Assembly: GCA_004835665.1 (NCBI GenBank)
Contig: RBKR01000005.1
Coordinates: 1,736,001-1,800,000, forward strand
Length of the DNA stretch: 64,000 bases
Direction: 5' to 3'
Origin: Phoma sp. XZ068
Taxonomy: Eukaryota > Ascomycota > Dothideomycetes > Pleosporales > Didymellaceae
The translations under genes and the position numbers were made by a program. A model generated the notes under the pieces. That model searched no databases, was not told the origin of the DNA, and saw only the letters and a program-made list of their open reading frames with translations. Position 1 is the first letter of the stretch. Every line of letters starts with the position of its first letter. Below, one piece after another: positions 11,042 through 23,958 of this stretch.

Positions 11042-11357
11042 TGTCGCGCTCGAGGAAGGTACAGTTGAAGGATGTCAGTTTGTTGCGCAGGCGGTACTGT
11101 GTAAACGGGCGCTGGAAGTTGTCGGGGTAAAAAGAGGTAAGTTGGGTGGAAGTAAAGTCGTTGGGTCTAGTTGAAGGCTGTTGTGAACAGTGAAGTGAAG
11201 ACCCTTGCACGGTGTGTGACAGTTTAAATATACACAATACCAACCCTTTCACTTCACTCATCAGATCCGACTTTCCAATTTCGTAAATCAGCCGCACTCC
11301 GATACGCAGAGTGCCAGATCGAGTCAAGATCAGGTAAAACAAACCAATCCCATAAAC

Positions 11358-12729
11358 CTACAGCTTCCACTCAATTGGCTTCTCAATCTCCAATACCGCA
11401 TCCTCCATCCACCCACCGAAACTCCACGGCTTCACCCCCTTCGGCCAATACCCCTCCTCTGCACTGCCATCCACTCCCACGTTCAAGACCTCGACCCAGC
11501 AACCCCTCGCCCTCTGTACCTTACCACCAATATCAAACGCACACCATCTGTCCGTCCCCGCTGCTACCGCAACCTCATTCTTTGGACTGATATCATACGG
11601 ATCAATAACCACATCTCTCTCCCGATCTTCCAGCTCCGCAGCGAAAGCCCTCTTATGTCCCGCCGACTCTGGGATTGGAGGCTGGACATGCTTCATACTG
11701 ATCGGCACCCAGTCCATACTCACCGGCACAGCAGGGACCCATCGCCAAGGCGTGATTTTGCACGCAAAAAACGGCTGCACGCCATCCCCATCTTCGGTTC
11801 CTGGCGGAAAGACCTTGACAGTGAGGTCTTGCGGTGGGGAAGCGCCGTGCGGGGTGCTGGGAGCGGAGAAGGAGAAGCGGGCGAGATGTTTGGGAATATT
11901 CCAGTTGAGGCGGCCATTGTATGCGGTGTCGCGTTGGGAGACGTATATGCGTGCTATGCGAAGCGCTTTTTTGGGAATTTTAGGCGGGCCGGAGGAAGGT
12001 TGTGGGACGCTGAAGTTGCCGGGGATGAGCATGAGTTCATCGTATGGTCCTAGAAGGTTTTAGAGCTGCGTGATGTTGACCGAATAGATAGCTGGTCTGT
12101 AAGATAGAGATGGACAAGTATATGGAGGTCATGACGATGAAGACCGAAATGTAGAAGATAGCAATCATGAGACCCGAGAACATGCTACAACGAAATGTTC
12201 CCGATCAGGCCCTAGTAATTGAAGCCGACAAAGATTCAGGAACGGTGCTGAGTAGAATAGCAGCGTATGCTGTCAGAGAGGTCTGTAGAACGAGAATGGT
12301 GTTCTGCGCCATGTTGAAACGCACAATTGACCTGGACAACACTTCACCAAATCCCGGGTACGATCACAGAGTGCAGTACGTTGCACGTCACTGGAAACGC
12401 TCCAAGACAATATACCTGCTTCACGACATCGAAACACACATCTTGACAACTCTTTCTGACTGGAATCACTCTTCTCTCGACACGCACCACAAAAAACACT
12501 CAAGACAACACGAAAAGCACCTACCAACAGGCGTATCCGCATACCTAACAATCATCACCGCGCCCAGCCCGCCCTCAAACTTCCCCAACCCCTCATCCGC
12601 CCACGCCGCCTCAAGCCCATCATACAGTCCGCTTGGCAGCTCCTTCAGCCTGAGAAACATCAAATAGCTCTCAGCCCTCAGCGTCCAGGGTGCCAGCGCG
12701 CGCTGTACGGGATGTACTCCATTCGCCAT
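11358..12729 (-). CDS. Acetoacetate decarboxylase-like protein
   Basis: Two exons: complement 12525-12729 (start MANGVHPVQRAL) and 11358-12049. The junction restores VRYADTPVG followed by PYDELMLIPGNF, the conserved core of acetoacetate-decarboxylase-fold proteins, so the splice is well supported. Total length is 298 residues. The fold is a double beta barrel; bacterial ADC uses a Schiff-base lysine, which I cannot place with confidence here, and fungal members of this family are mostly of unknown activity. They may act on small keto acids or be non-catalytic. The intron is 475 bp (12050-12524), far longer than every other intron in the window. The 3' coding third is G-rich on the sense strand and the 5' two thirds C-rich, like several other genes here. 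Confidence 0.8.
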
Positions 12730-15277
12730 GTGCGGTCTAGCACTTACGTGTTTTTCTGGTCCCAGGGACAAAGAAGCACGGGGCGCTAGAAGCGTGCTAG
12801 AAAACGTGGGTTGCGGGCGCTAGGGCGTGACTCTCCGTCTCTCTCTCTCGAACGGGACAGCGAGGCAGGCAGTGAGCAGGGTCCGACGATGGAGGGGGCG
12901 AACGAACTGTTGGGATGGGTGGGTTATTGGGTGACGTCGGCAGCGAGGCACGGCTTGTGGCGATGTTGAGGCTCAGCGGGCGACGACGGGATGGCGCACG
13001 GGCTCGCCGAACTGCTGGGACGGATGGTGGTTCACGGCTCGGAGAATGTGGACGTGTGTCGTGTGATGGAGTGGCTTGGGACGAAGTAACGTTGGGAACG
13101 GGGCAAATTGTGGGAGGTGCGAGATGTCATGTCAGACTGATCCGAGGGACGGCTGGTGAACAGCCACAAGGGGAAAGAACCGAGGGTTCATGTGCGAATG
13201 CCCAGCGTCAACATTCTGAGGTTGCAGCACCAAATGGTGCTCTGGGACTGTGAATGCAGACATGTGTTCACGATGTACAAGTCTGTTGTTGAGAAATTGG
13301 ACAAAGCACATGTCGGGCGAACTTGCGGCTTCGCTGGTGGAGTTGCGGTTGTGCTGGCTTCACCAGCCAATCAGATCGCAGCGCAGCCCAGTTCCGCCCA
13401 AAATTTTCTGTGCCGCAACCTAACCACCGCAAATCTCGAGCCTTCACATGGGGAATCCCGTGGGCTACGCCCAAACGCGCATGTCGTGCCTCTCAAGTGG
13501 AACCAAGTCGTACCCATGACATTTCGTATTGCCAATACGTGCGCACAACGCACGCCGGCAGTGACGGCAGTTCACAAACACACCGCCTGAGATCTTCTGT
13601 GCATGCTTCCATTTGCCCTACGGAAACCTTCGATAGTGCCAAGCACCATTCAACCGTTCGCACCCGTCCCAGCAAGCCGCTTGTGCTGCACGGCATACGA
13701 CCTCGACGACCAGATTGGTGGAAGTGCTGCTCGTAAGGCGGCCGCAGTTTGATTACCGAACCCACCCGAGTTTTTTGCGCTTCCCGCCGAGCTAACCGCT
13801 CTTGACACACGCTGCCGCTGTGATCCACGATTGGGCGCCAAGCATGCGGCTCTTACCACCTCGATGCCACCGTGGAGCTGACCAGCTAGCAAGTATCGTG
13901 AGTTTGCCAAGGGAACGGTAGTTGAGGTCGACACTGTGCATTGTCGAGCGCAACCATGGACTCGGGCGAACACGGCAAAATAGCACGGTTGTAGTCTGGC
14001 TACCCCGGTTTCGATGTGGTAAGTGAAGCGCCTGGTTGGGCGCGATGGGGCTGCAAGGGCCACGCGACTTGAAGCCGTGCTCCAGCCCGCTGCACGACAC
14101 AGCACGAAACGCGGCTCATGGTGGCACAAGCTCAGACGCAGGGGTAGGCCTCTGGCAGGTGAGCGGGTCCAACACGTGGGCGCGGCCCTGCTGAGACCCT
14201 GACCTTAGTAAACGAGTGAGGCTCAAAGTGGCGAAGTAGGAACGATAGTTCCGGAATCGTGGTCGATGCACGGAAAGATCGAGACCTTGCGCTCAGTGAT
14301 GGTTGGTAACGCAATCATGTGCGGGGTTGGCTGACCGAGCATCGACGACCCAGTGTTACCACCAAAGGCCCAGTGTAAGCAATGAAAAGTCATGATCGTC
14401 GACCACCGGGTGATGTTACCAGGCAATCCCGCGGAGGGAAATTGTCAGAATGATGCATTGTATTGCTCACTGCGCATGTACAACAGGTCATGTGCTATTC
14501 TTTGGGAAATGAGTGCCTCGGGCACGTCCCAAGGTATCTATAGTGTAGTATCACCAGGGCGAGGTCCTTCCTGCTTTGGTAATACCAAGTGTAGGTCGAG
14601 ATTGGAGATCGCATCCACGAGAGGAAGGAGGCTGCCTAGTGCTGAGCGGAGCACACGCATAGTGATAGTGCAAACGTTGTTGATACGTAGAGTGTAGTAT
14701 TAGGAAGTCGACCGTCTCAGGGGACTGAAGGAAGACGTCAAGATCTATAGACCAACCCGCCGAAGCCAAAGAACAGAGGTATATCTCACGGGGCAGCGTA
14801 CAGGTAGCCCCAAGCCAGAACTTTTGTGGTAGTATCCAATAAACGCCGTGCGAACCAAAATCTAGTGATCGCCCAAATCCATTCCACCCCAAACTATGGG
14901 ATATTCTGCAACTTGAAAGAAAGACAAAGCCGACGAAACACCATTCTAATGCACATCAAGTCGTTATACCAACACTTGGTTGGTTTAAGGAGATGAAGCT
15001 TGAAACAAATATACTGGAGCGATACTGGTGTACAGAACATGGCAACGTAGCAACGTGACACGTATCCAGAGTACGTTTGCGGATGCAGGGATGCGAGGCT
15101 GCACACCGCTCGTGGCTTTTGTAGAGTCAGAAAGTGCCACTGCTCCGGTGATGTAAATGACGAATCTATGCGTGAAAGGCGCTGTTTGCGTCACAATCGG
15201 GTATTAGGAAGTAAAGGTGCAAGGCGTCTGCACAGAAGGCCAGGTGAAGACGAAGAACCAAAAAAGGGCGTATATGC
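12730..15277. other. Long spacer without supported gene
   Basis: About 2.5 kb between the 5' end of the decarboxylase-like gene and the 3' end of SFP1. Frames of 60-160 residues occur on both strands but none has recognisable domains, consistent splice sites or protein-like composition. The part next to 15277 probably belongs to the SFP1 3' UTR. I found no tRNA or repeat. Confidence 0.5.
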
Positions 15278-17144
15278 TTAGAACATGGACGGGTCGATGC
15301 CACCCATTCCAGCACCTGCAACATTGGCGTTCTGCAGGTTCTGGAGGCTTTGCATGTTGGGAGCAAGTCCAAGTTTTTGCAACGCAAGCTCCGGGTTGCA
15401 GTGAGGAGCGTGTGATCGGTGGTATTTGAGACCGTTCAGGTTCTTATATCGCTTGCCACATACTTCGCAGCGGTATGGCTTCTCCTTCTCCATACCAACA
15501 GTACCGGGGTATGGGATTGAAGTAAGGGGGTCGACAATGGAGAATGTGCCGTCGTCGTTCTCCTTGAGCTGCTGATTTTGGTGACCGTGCTGCTTGTGGT
15601 ACTTGAGACCGTTCTGGTTCTTGTAGGCCTTCTCGCAGCCGATGACCGGACACCTGAAAGGCTTGACTTCCTCAGGGAAGGGAAATTGAGGAATGCTTGC
15701 GCCGTTGAGCATTTGCTGCTCGCGAATTCTCCGTGCGAGCTCGCTCTGGTCATTGCCACCAAGCTGGTAGTTCTTGAGTGCTGCCTGCAGCTGGGCCTGG
15801 TTCAGGCCGCCACCTTGCTTGCTGAAGAGGCGCTTGCCAGGCTGGTCGATGGTGCCATTGTTGTCAAATGCAGACATGCCGAAGTTGCCGTTTCCAAAGT
15901 TCATATTCATGCCGTTCATGCCGTTCATTCCGTTCATGCCCATATCCATACCCATCATAGGGTTGAAGTTGTTGAAATCCATGTCCAGCTCAGCTGGTGT
16001 GCCAGGGTGCGAGGACTCGGGCGATGTCAGATTGTGGTTTTGCATGGGCACTGTGCCGAGTGTGGGAGTGTTCACAGATGAAACTGTGGGGTTGTTGTTG
16101 AAGTTGAACTGCTGCGACGCTGATGGTGTGGACGGTGTTGATGCTCGCAGACCCTGGTGGTTCTGCATGTTGTTGGCGAGGTTGACGTTGAGCTGTGGTA
16201 GCTGGTTTTGTTGCTGGCCGAACTGGGGCTGTTGAACAGGGAATTGTGCCGGTGTCTCTTCGATGGGAGCGAGGTTGTCGAAACCGTCCATGTCCATCTC
16301 CATATCGTCCAGGGAGTCCATGTCCTGGACAGTGGAGAGGTTGGAGCGGCTGACGGAGTTCAAGCGCTGGCGTTGCCCTCCCATGGAACCTGAGCGTGGG
16401 TGGAAGCCCATCTGTGTGTTCATTGCAGGCTCGCCCTGTGTCTGTCCAGGGGCGATTGAAGGTGCGGGGGCGCCTGAGGCTTGTGGTAACCCGTTCTGGG
16501 CAGGCTGCGAGTTGCGGGCTGCGGGAGCGTTTGCGTGTGTCTCCTCAAAGTGCTGAAGCAGGTCGTGCAGGGAGGCCAGTGTGAGACCACAGCAGGTGAA
16601 GTCCTTCATGAAAGCGGCCTCCATCTTGGGAAGATACGAGGAGGAGTGGAAGGACGGCGACTGGCCCATGTTCATGGGTGCGGGGGAGGTGCCTGCCATC
16701 ATAATGCTGTTGCATGGGTGGTTAGCACGGTTCTTTGCGGGGCGCTGGGGTCGTAGCGAGGATTGGAAATACTTACTCATCACGAATCCAGGAGCCAACG
16801 GAAACACCGCCCCAGCTCATGCCGCCGTTGAAGCTGCCCATGTTGGTGCTTTCACGGCGCCCTCGGTCCCGCATGGAGATGGGGCGAGCACCGCTGCCGT
16901 AGAACGAGGTGCCGAGCATGTTGGTGATGGAGCCGTGGCGCTCAGACATGCTGGGGCGGCCGTCGCGGTACTGGAAGCCGTTGGGGTCGAGCTGGTTGGG
17001 CGTCTGGCTGAAGTCGCGGTTGTCGCGGTTGGTGGCCTCGGCCTCGCGCAGGGCCGACGTCAGGTTGGACGTCTGGTTCTGCGGCGAGTTGGAGCCATAG
17101 CGCGGGGGCGTTTGGATGTCGATGGGCGCGGCGGTCTGAGCCAT
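15278..17144 (-). CDS. SFP1: C2H2 zinc-finger transcription factor, Sfp1 type
   Basis: Two exons: complement 16777-17144 and 15278-16706, joined across a 70-bp intron (GTAAGT donor, GCTAAC branch, CAG acceptor). The product is 598 residues. The start is MAQTAAPID, the first ATG of the frame. The junction gives GVSVGSWIRDD then IMMAGTSP, a segment I know as conserved in ascomycete Sfp1-like factors, followed by FTCCGLTLASLHDLLQHFEE. The middle is Gln/Asn/Met-rich and disordered, with a GMNGMN run. Two C-terminal C2H2 fingers lie at about residues 472-498 (FRCPVIGCEKAYKNQNGLKYHKQ) and 533-558 (YRCEVCGKRYKNLNGLKYH). In yeast, Sfp1 controls ribosome-biogenesis genes under TOR; a similar nutrient-linked nuclear role is inferred. 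The frame stays open and protein-like upstream to 17432 (for example PEFDLLFEDSGDC) without an ATG, so an extra 5' exon is possible. Confidence 0.88.
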
Positions 17145-20100
17145 GGTGCCCAGGTAGCTGCTGTGCGGCGCCGGGCTGGCAGGGAACAACGGGAAGCTGC
17201 AGTCGCCCGAGTCCTCGAAGAGAAGGTCGAATTCGGGCTCACGGCTGGGCACAAGCTCGTGCGGCTTGCGCTGCCAGGCGTTGGAGAGAGGAGGGGAGTC
17301 GTGGGAAACACGGCCAAAATGAGGCGAGACGGTGTGCTGGGTGGGAGTGGTGACGGGGGTGCTCGCTGCGGTGGATTCGCGCGGCGAGTGGGAGAGGGGT
17401 GGCGGTGATGTCTCGTGGGAATCCAGCTTCACGGTGAGTCGGGGATAGTGGGAACGTAAGAGCGGTTTCAGGCGAGCGGGCGGTCTGCAGCCGTTGGCGG
17501 CGCTACAGATGACTGTGCAGAGGGCTGCAGCGGGCGGGCGAGCAGCAAAGGGCCTGTGTGCGGGAGCAAGCGTGGTGATGCTTGGTGCTGGATGCTGGAG
17601 ACTCGTTGCGAGATCAGAAGCAATATAATTACGCAGCAGGCTCGCGGGGCGGCGGCGGACTATATGGCCGCGGTAGCGCTGCGATTGAGTTGCGGTGACG
17701 ACGGTCGACTTATTGGGCCCGGCGGGCGTCCTCGCTACTTCGCTGGGCGCGGTGCTCGAGAGATCCCTGGTGCGCTTTGGTGCTCGCTGCTGCTGGGGGC
17801 TGGCGCGGCCAATGGGGCAGGCGCGCTAGGGCTGGCTCTTGCGTCGGCGATCGAAAGGTGCAACTCTGACGACGCGGATCAACGACGGCTACGGCGAAGG
17901 ACAGTGGGCGGAGATGGACGAGTGCGGCTTTCTGCGGCCACCGGCTGGAGGCGTCGTGCCCTTATGAAGGGAACCACGACTCTGCTGCTTTGCTTGCTGT
18001 CTGGCACGGCGCGCCCGGCCGAGGCAACACGCCGAGCATGGAGCACGTCCGCGCTGCTCTGCCTCTGGCGCTGGCAACAATTGTGCGCTCGGACCAGGCA
18101 TGTACTGTGACTACTGGCACGCCGCGGCTGCTGCTACTGTGCTACCCACAGCGGTACCATTCACTCCAGCACCCCCCGGCCTGCATCTCCGTCTGCTTGC
18201 GGCCAGAGCGCACGCGCAGGGCCTCCTCCACGTCTTCCAGAAGGCCGGGCGCAGCGCTGGCCTTTGTGCTCAGCGTGGCGCCCAACATCCATGTGGCTGT
18301 CATGGCGATGTCGCAGCATTGCATCTTCGTAGCTCGTTACGCCGTTGTCGACAATTATACGTCAGATGCCGGAGAAAGGCCGCTGTGGCACATCGCCCAC
18401 TGCGCGGTCGGGTCGTCGCCTACGGGTCCGCCCACCGTTGTGCTTTCATACGACCCAACGACGGGTGACGAACGGCGAACTGGCTGGCAACTGCTGGCAG
18501 CAGCTGCTGCAGCACATTAACCTACCGCCACACGCGCACCAGCAGCAAAGTGGTCGATGTGCGTACAGTAGTGTAATTGCACTCCCAGCCCGTTGCCTTG
18601 CACCTGCCGCCAAATCTTCGGTTGCCCGCCCATTTCTGACCAACTTCCCTTCATCCTTACTCGCGCCCGCTGTGACGACCGACTGCCTCGACAACCGCCC
18701 TCAACCAGCCTCTCGTCTCGCAGTGCCTCCGTTTCGAGCCATGCCCGTTGTCTCGAGCTTTCGGTCAACTCGGCAGGATGCGTCGACAGGGATCCCTCTC
18801 ATCATCCTTAGCCCCAACCTCGGCTGTTTAACCTTGTTTGGCCCTTGTTAGTGCCCTTTTACACACGCAGACAACTAACCACCAGCCGCTGCTATTAGTT
18901 TCCGTTCAAGTGGTGCTGTATACACTCCAAGCACACTGTACACAAGTCCAGACCAGCAACATGCTTTGGTTCGTTGTATTGCAAATCAGCTACACCTGCT
19001 CCGCGGTACAAGAGATCGAGTCTGAGCCTCGAACCAAACACTTTTAGACACTGTCCCTCGACGTGGGGACAAGCACACACCACGATTGTCGCAGCAACGA
19101 CCAAGTAACATGGCCCTCGCTGCACCACATGGCCCTCGCTGTGCAGCCCGCTGTCACCTATTCTGGGGTAGGGTGTGCACTGCACTAATATGCACAGTGT
19201 CGAATTAAAACCTGCTGTGCTTTCAACAGCACGCTTCTCCATGGCGACCTGGACCAATACACCACTGTGTTGGGATACTACTGCAATGTCACTCATGTCA
19301 TCGCGACCCCACGTCTACCTGCAGCCTCGTTGACTCATTCATGCATGGCGAGCGTCTCCAACCTCATCTCGTCTGCGAGACAGCCCTCACCGTCCTCGTG
19401 ACAACTCACATCACTCGGAGCATTGCTATGCATGAAGACCGTCCCACTAACGACTAGCAACCCCTGCCTCTCACGGCAGATGTGTCTCATTTCCTGCTCA
19501 AACAGTCTTTAATTGGACCCTGCAGCAGCTCTATCCCACGCTCGGACTCAGACGAATGTGTATTTTCTAGCACGGTGTGGAATTCACAAACGTCCCACCA
19601 TCCATTTGCCCGTCACACAGCCATACACTTATTCATAGCTAGACTTGGTTCAAGACGAAGTCGCCGTCTCATACAGCAAACGTCCGACTCTCAGCTTCCG
19701 GGAGAATGCGGCAAGTACAGTGCGGAATGTGGACGATGGCACCGTGCCTTCTTGCCTTCGGAGGTCCGGCGGCCGATGGCAGAGCGGAACTGCGAGGTTT
19801 CCGCCTTTCCTCAGCGGGCGCCAAGCTGTCGGGAAGCGCCAGCCCTAGCGGCGTCGAATACGGCATTCACCCATTTTGTTGGTGCGCTGCTTCCACTCCA
19901 GCAACTCTCGATACGCGAGATCTGTCCACGGTGTCTCGATGCATGTGCTCACTGGAGTCGTTTCGCGGTCCTCCAGCTCGCAAGGTGCATGTCGACAGGG
20001 ATGTTCAGAGCAGGTGAGGCGAGCATTTGCCGAGCTCATTCACTGATCAACATATTGAAACCCGTGTTGGGACCGCACTGCCGCTTACAGCTAGAGCTGC

Positions 20101-22967
20101 CAACCGTCGTCAGCCTCTCATGTGTGGCTAGAGTAGTAGCGACGTCTTACGCTCCATAGCTCCGCCGGTAATTGCCGGATTTGACCCGTTCGCATTTTGG
20201 AGATTCAAGCACAATACTAATTAGCGCTACTGTCGGCCACCAAACTTTACCAGTTCACAGCCACTGACAACGCGCTCAGGGTCTAATACAGAAACACTTA
20301 AGCTGTTAAGTACAGGTGCGACTAATAATGTCTCGTGTTTGAGAAAGTGACTGAGCGGTGAATGGCAAGCTCACTTCTAGACCTAGAATGAATATCTCCA
20401 CTGAAACATTTCTGGGATATTGATCGACCTCCTGCTTCTCCACAACATGCACCTCCTAAGCGAACCCTGGACCCATTCACAATCGGCAGAATGCAAAAGA
20501 ACTCATGTTGGTGACACAAGGGGCGCAGGATCATTTGCCGTTGCTCAGACTTGCTTCACCACGTTGCATGCCGCACCTTCCCTACGGTTGCTCGTGCACA
20601 TGTTCCTGCATTGGCGCTGTTGGGGCACACCCGCATGTAAGCGAACAATTGGGCACACCTAAGTTAGCTACCGCAGTGGGCCACGATAGCTTCAACCTCA
20701 CCAGCTGGCGGCTCCAGTTTTGACAAAGAATCAAAGTCCGCAGTGTTGTCTCCGCCGCTCCACGGCTTTCTGCTTCCTTCTCAACAAGTAGATGAGCGGA
20801 GATGCGGTCTATGCGGCGAATGGACCTGTTGCAGCATCTCGAGCTCTACTCGGGGCAAACCCTGTTCCATGATAATCGCCACGTTCTGTCATCGGAATTT
20901 TCGAGCCGAACCCATTATTTCATAGACCGTTGGCTCCACCACCAAGCTCGGTAATGTCCATCTTTCTGTTCACATTCTAGCGGCCTTCTAGGAGACCCTC
21001 AGTCGGACCGACCAACACCTCAACATCTTCGTCCATCGGAAGAGTACTTTGCCGTTTTGCGGGAACAACCGACAGGGGCTTCTCGTAACGGTTCACAGAG
21101 CCCCGGTATGCCTCAAACGGATGTTTGATTATTGTCAAGCCATGTCCTGGGGAAGGATCCGAATGCTGGCACGATGCTGGCCAGCGTGGACAGTATCGGG
21201 CCTTTTGAAATGGCTGTGATGATCGAATAATAGCCGACTGACGTCGAACCAGCACACATGCCATCGACCGATGTGCAAATGAAGTCAGACCCATGATGAA
21301 AAGGCATTGCTGCGAGTAATGTGCCAAGTCATTGGTAATATTGACAGGTATTCTCGATATATGATGATCGGCCATCTGTTGACCACACAGGTGGTTTGCC
21401 GGTGGTTCGGTGTAATGTAGACCGGTTGACGCTGTACGACTTCCTCATCTTTCACAATCGCAACTCTCAGCTGTTATCACGATAACGTCTCGATCGACAG
21501 GAACCTGCAGCATGTGACGTTACACGTTGTTGGAGAGCCTATAAGCTTCCTGGAGTACATCATGTACTGGAAGATCACTACCAAGGGGGCTGGACGATGA
21601 CGCAACGCCCATATCTGATGCAAGTGAGATAGCCTACATCGTCAGGCTGTATTAGGTATACCGAAACCACAACGCTACCAACATCCGTGATATCCATAGT
21701 ACCAACGTCATCTCGCCGTTCTGCCGAATACGGGGTGTCTTTCCAAGGTGACTTATCAGTGACTACCCACTGACTCAAGCTCAAGCCACCATACTTCAGC
21801 TCGGGGGTATCCCAACTGCGAGTCAATGGTTATGATATCACAAACCATGCCTGGTGCATTTCAACCTGTCCGACTCTCGACACGAGGTTCTCGTTCTCTC
21901 CCCGCAATGAAACGCTGGAGACGCTGTAGTTATCAATGCCTTGAGGCTCAAGCTGTCCTTTTGCAACACCCGAACAGCACCCATCACAAGGTCTCCTGGG
22001 CCATCAATTTTTTTTTTTTTTTTAGATTTATCGCTTACCTACATCATAAACATGAAACGGTAAGCCAGCTTTTCGTGAGGTTTCAATCCTCCAGCTTGTT
22101 CAAGTCTCTATCATGTCTAGGTCTAGATCTGGAGCGGCTCAACGCATTTCAATAATTTCCTACATTCATCTCACTTCTTCATTTCTGCCTATCGTACGAG
22201 GGCATTGCCTTGAGGTGTAGGGATCAACACCATCCTCATTGCTTTCCACAGATGCTCGGAGTCTTAACGTAGACGTCAATGGTTGGAACAGTTTCACCAC
22301 CATGTTTCAGCGCACCGCTTAATGAATTCGAGATCAGCACATTTTCAGCCTTGCAGACAGAAGAAACGGCATGCGTTGCCGACGTTCGTCTGGAGTTGGT
22401 GGCCTTCGTTTTCGCTTTCGTGTTCAAATGCGAACACGTGATCATGTACAAGTACATCGACCTCAAACGTCATTTGCGCATGTTGCTGCCCCTACTGGTT
22501 GTCAAGCAACGCCTCCCATTATTGATGGAACGCGTTCCTGGCCAATTGACGGCGCATTCCCGTCTTCTAACTCGTTGTCCAATTGACTGAGATAAGGTTT
22601 GGACCCTACGCCATGACAGTGTGGCTTTAGCCCCGTGAGGAAACCCTTAACGAGAGATTGGGGATTATCTAATCACGACTTTGTCTCGGGATCACAGAAG
22701 AGACACTACATCGCGAAGCTGTGATGATTCACTGAGTCAACATGACGCCTGGAAGGCTGTGCAGACCTTCGAGAACAAATTGTTCTTCAAAGCTGAACAG
22801 AAACATAACCACCTGTGATAAACACTAATCCTCACCTACGCCGAGCTCTTTGTGCGACGTGAAGATCGAGCACAACAACGCTGTTTACACATAGATCTAG
22901 ATGCAACATCAGCCAGCACCGCATCGTCTTGCGTTCCACTCGTAATACCAAATCACTATCCCCAACG
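17145..22967. other. 5.8-kb region between divergent SFP1 and RTA1 genes, no supported gene
   Basis: The first 2 kb upstream of SFP1 is GC-rich and holds many overlapping frames (for example 17556-18110 and 19482-20159 plus) that look like chance openings. It could contain SFP1 regulatory DNA and 5' UTR. Between about 20977 and 22590 several minus-strand fragments look more protein-like but do not join into one frame (listed separately). A run of 16 T lies at 22008-22023. I see no tRNA, tandem array or transposon end. Confidence 0.45.
20977..22590 (-). other. Coding-like fragments, possible decayed gene(s)
   Basis: On the minus strand, 20977-21375 opens MADHHISRIPVNITNDL and ends in an acidic tail, while an overlapping frame (21113-21307) contains SIITAISKGPILSTLASIV. 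Reading would have to shift between frames twice to follow the more protein-like sequence. Further upstream, 21578-21826 (with TDKSPWKDTPYSAERRDDVG) and parts of 22236-22590 (with LKHGGETVPTIDVYVKT) are also coding-like. I recognise no family. These may be relics of one or more genes or chance; the evidence is weak. Confidence 0.22.
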
Positions 22968-23958
22968 ATGGCAGAACAACCACCAGCCCACACAAATGGC
23001 TATATTGACCCAAACTGGCCCAATCCCGGCGGTGACGGCGACGCAACAATTATCATCTACGGCTACACACCCAACTTTGCCCTCTGTATTCTCGCTCTAA
23101 TATTATTCTTCGTCCTTGGTCTCGCGCATGGCTTCCAGTTATTCAAGTACCGCACATGGTACTTCAGCACCATGATGGTGGGAATCGCATTCGTACGTCC
23201 ACTTTGACAACACATCCCCCAACTCCACAAACAGCTCCTATGCCCAAACCCCGGATGCGCGCCTACTTACCCATAACTCCCAGGAAATCATCGGCTACAT
23301 CGCCCGCACCCTCAGCGCAAAACGCGACCCCTACCGCGTCGCCTTCTTCGTAATCCAATACTTCTTCATCGTCGTCGCCCCCGTCTTCTTCGCCGCGGCC
23401 ATCTACACCGTCCTCTCCATCCTCATCCACGCCACTCCCAACGGCTCATCCCACGCGCCACTCCGCCCAAAGCTCATCCTCTGGATCTTCATCACGTGCG
23501 ACGTCGTCGCGACCGTGGTGCAAATCGTCGGCGCTGCGCTCATCGGTGTCGCGTATTCTAATCGTAGGGATCCAACGAATCCTAATCACATTCTCCTAGC
23601 GGGATTGGTGTTCCAAGCATTTACGTTTCTGGTGTTTATTATCCTCCTGGGTCTCTTCATCTGGCGCGCGGGGAAAAGCGCGTTGCAAGCTACAAGTAAA
23701 CCCTTCTACGTGTCGTTTGTGGTGGCTGTGCTGTTTATTTACTTGCGTGTTTGCTTTCGGTTGGCGGAGACGGCGCAGGGGCTTGCGGGCGAGTTGCAGT
23801 CGCATGAGGTGTATTTTGGGGTGTTGGAGTTTATGCCAGTTGTTATTGCGGTGGGGTTGCTGGCGGTGTGGCATCCGGGGCGGTGTGTGCAGAGAGGGAA
23901 TGAATTGGCGGCGGAGAGGAGCAAGGAGGATGCGAGGGTGGAAGAGGGGAGGGTGTGA
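22968..23958 (+). CDS. RTA1-family seven-transmembrane protein
   Basis: Two exons, 22968-23192 and 23284-23958, around a 91-bp intron (GTACGT donor, CAG acceptor, phase 0); 299 residues. It starts MAEQPPAHTNGYIDPNW. Topology is about seven helices beginning FALCILALILFFVLGLAHG. The RTA1 signatures are visible: an early YxPN motif (YGYTPN), EIIGYIARTLSA directly after the junction, FIVVAPVFFAAAIYTVL in helix 3, and the C-terminal YLRVCFRLAETAQG. RTA1/RTM1/Rsb1 proteins sit in the plasma membrane and are linked to resistance to lipophilic compounds and to sphingoid-base export. Substrate is not known. The reading frame is intact, and the last 430 bases become G-rich on the sense strand. Confidence 0.9.

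Noticed and set aside
12167..12667. 166-aa plus-strand frame in the decarboxylase-like gene
   Set aside because: Overlaps exon 1 antisense; its Ser/Pro tail is a shadow. Only noted as a question in the intron finding.
6594..12729. Possible secondary-metabolite cluster (EthD, MFS, decarboxylase-like)
   Set aside because: No polyketide synthase, NRPS, terpene cyclase or pathway regulator is present, and the genes are ordinary family members on different strands.
16581..17408. 275-aa plus-strand frame
   Set aside because: Antisense to SFP1, with no domain and Val/Gly/Arg-rich shadow composition.
19482..20159. 225-aa plus-strand frame
   Set aside because: No ATG at its start, no domain, and Cys/Arg/Ser composition typical of random opening.
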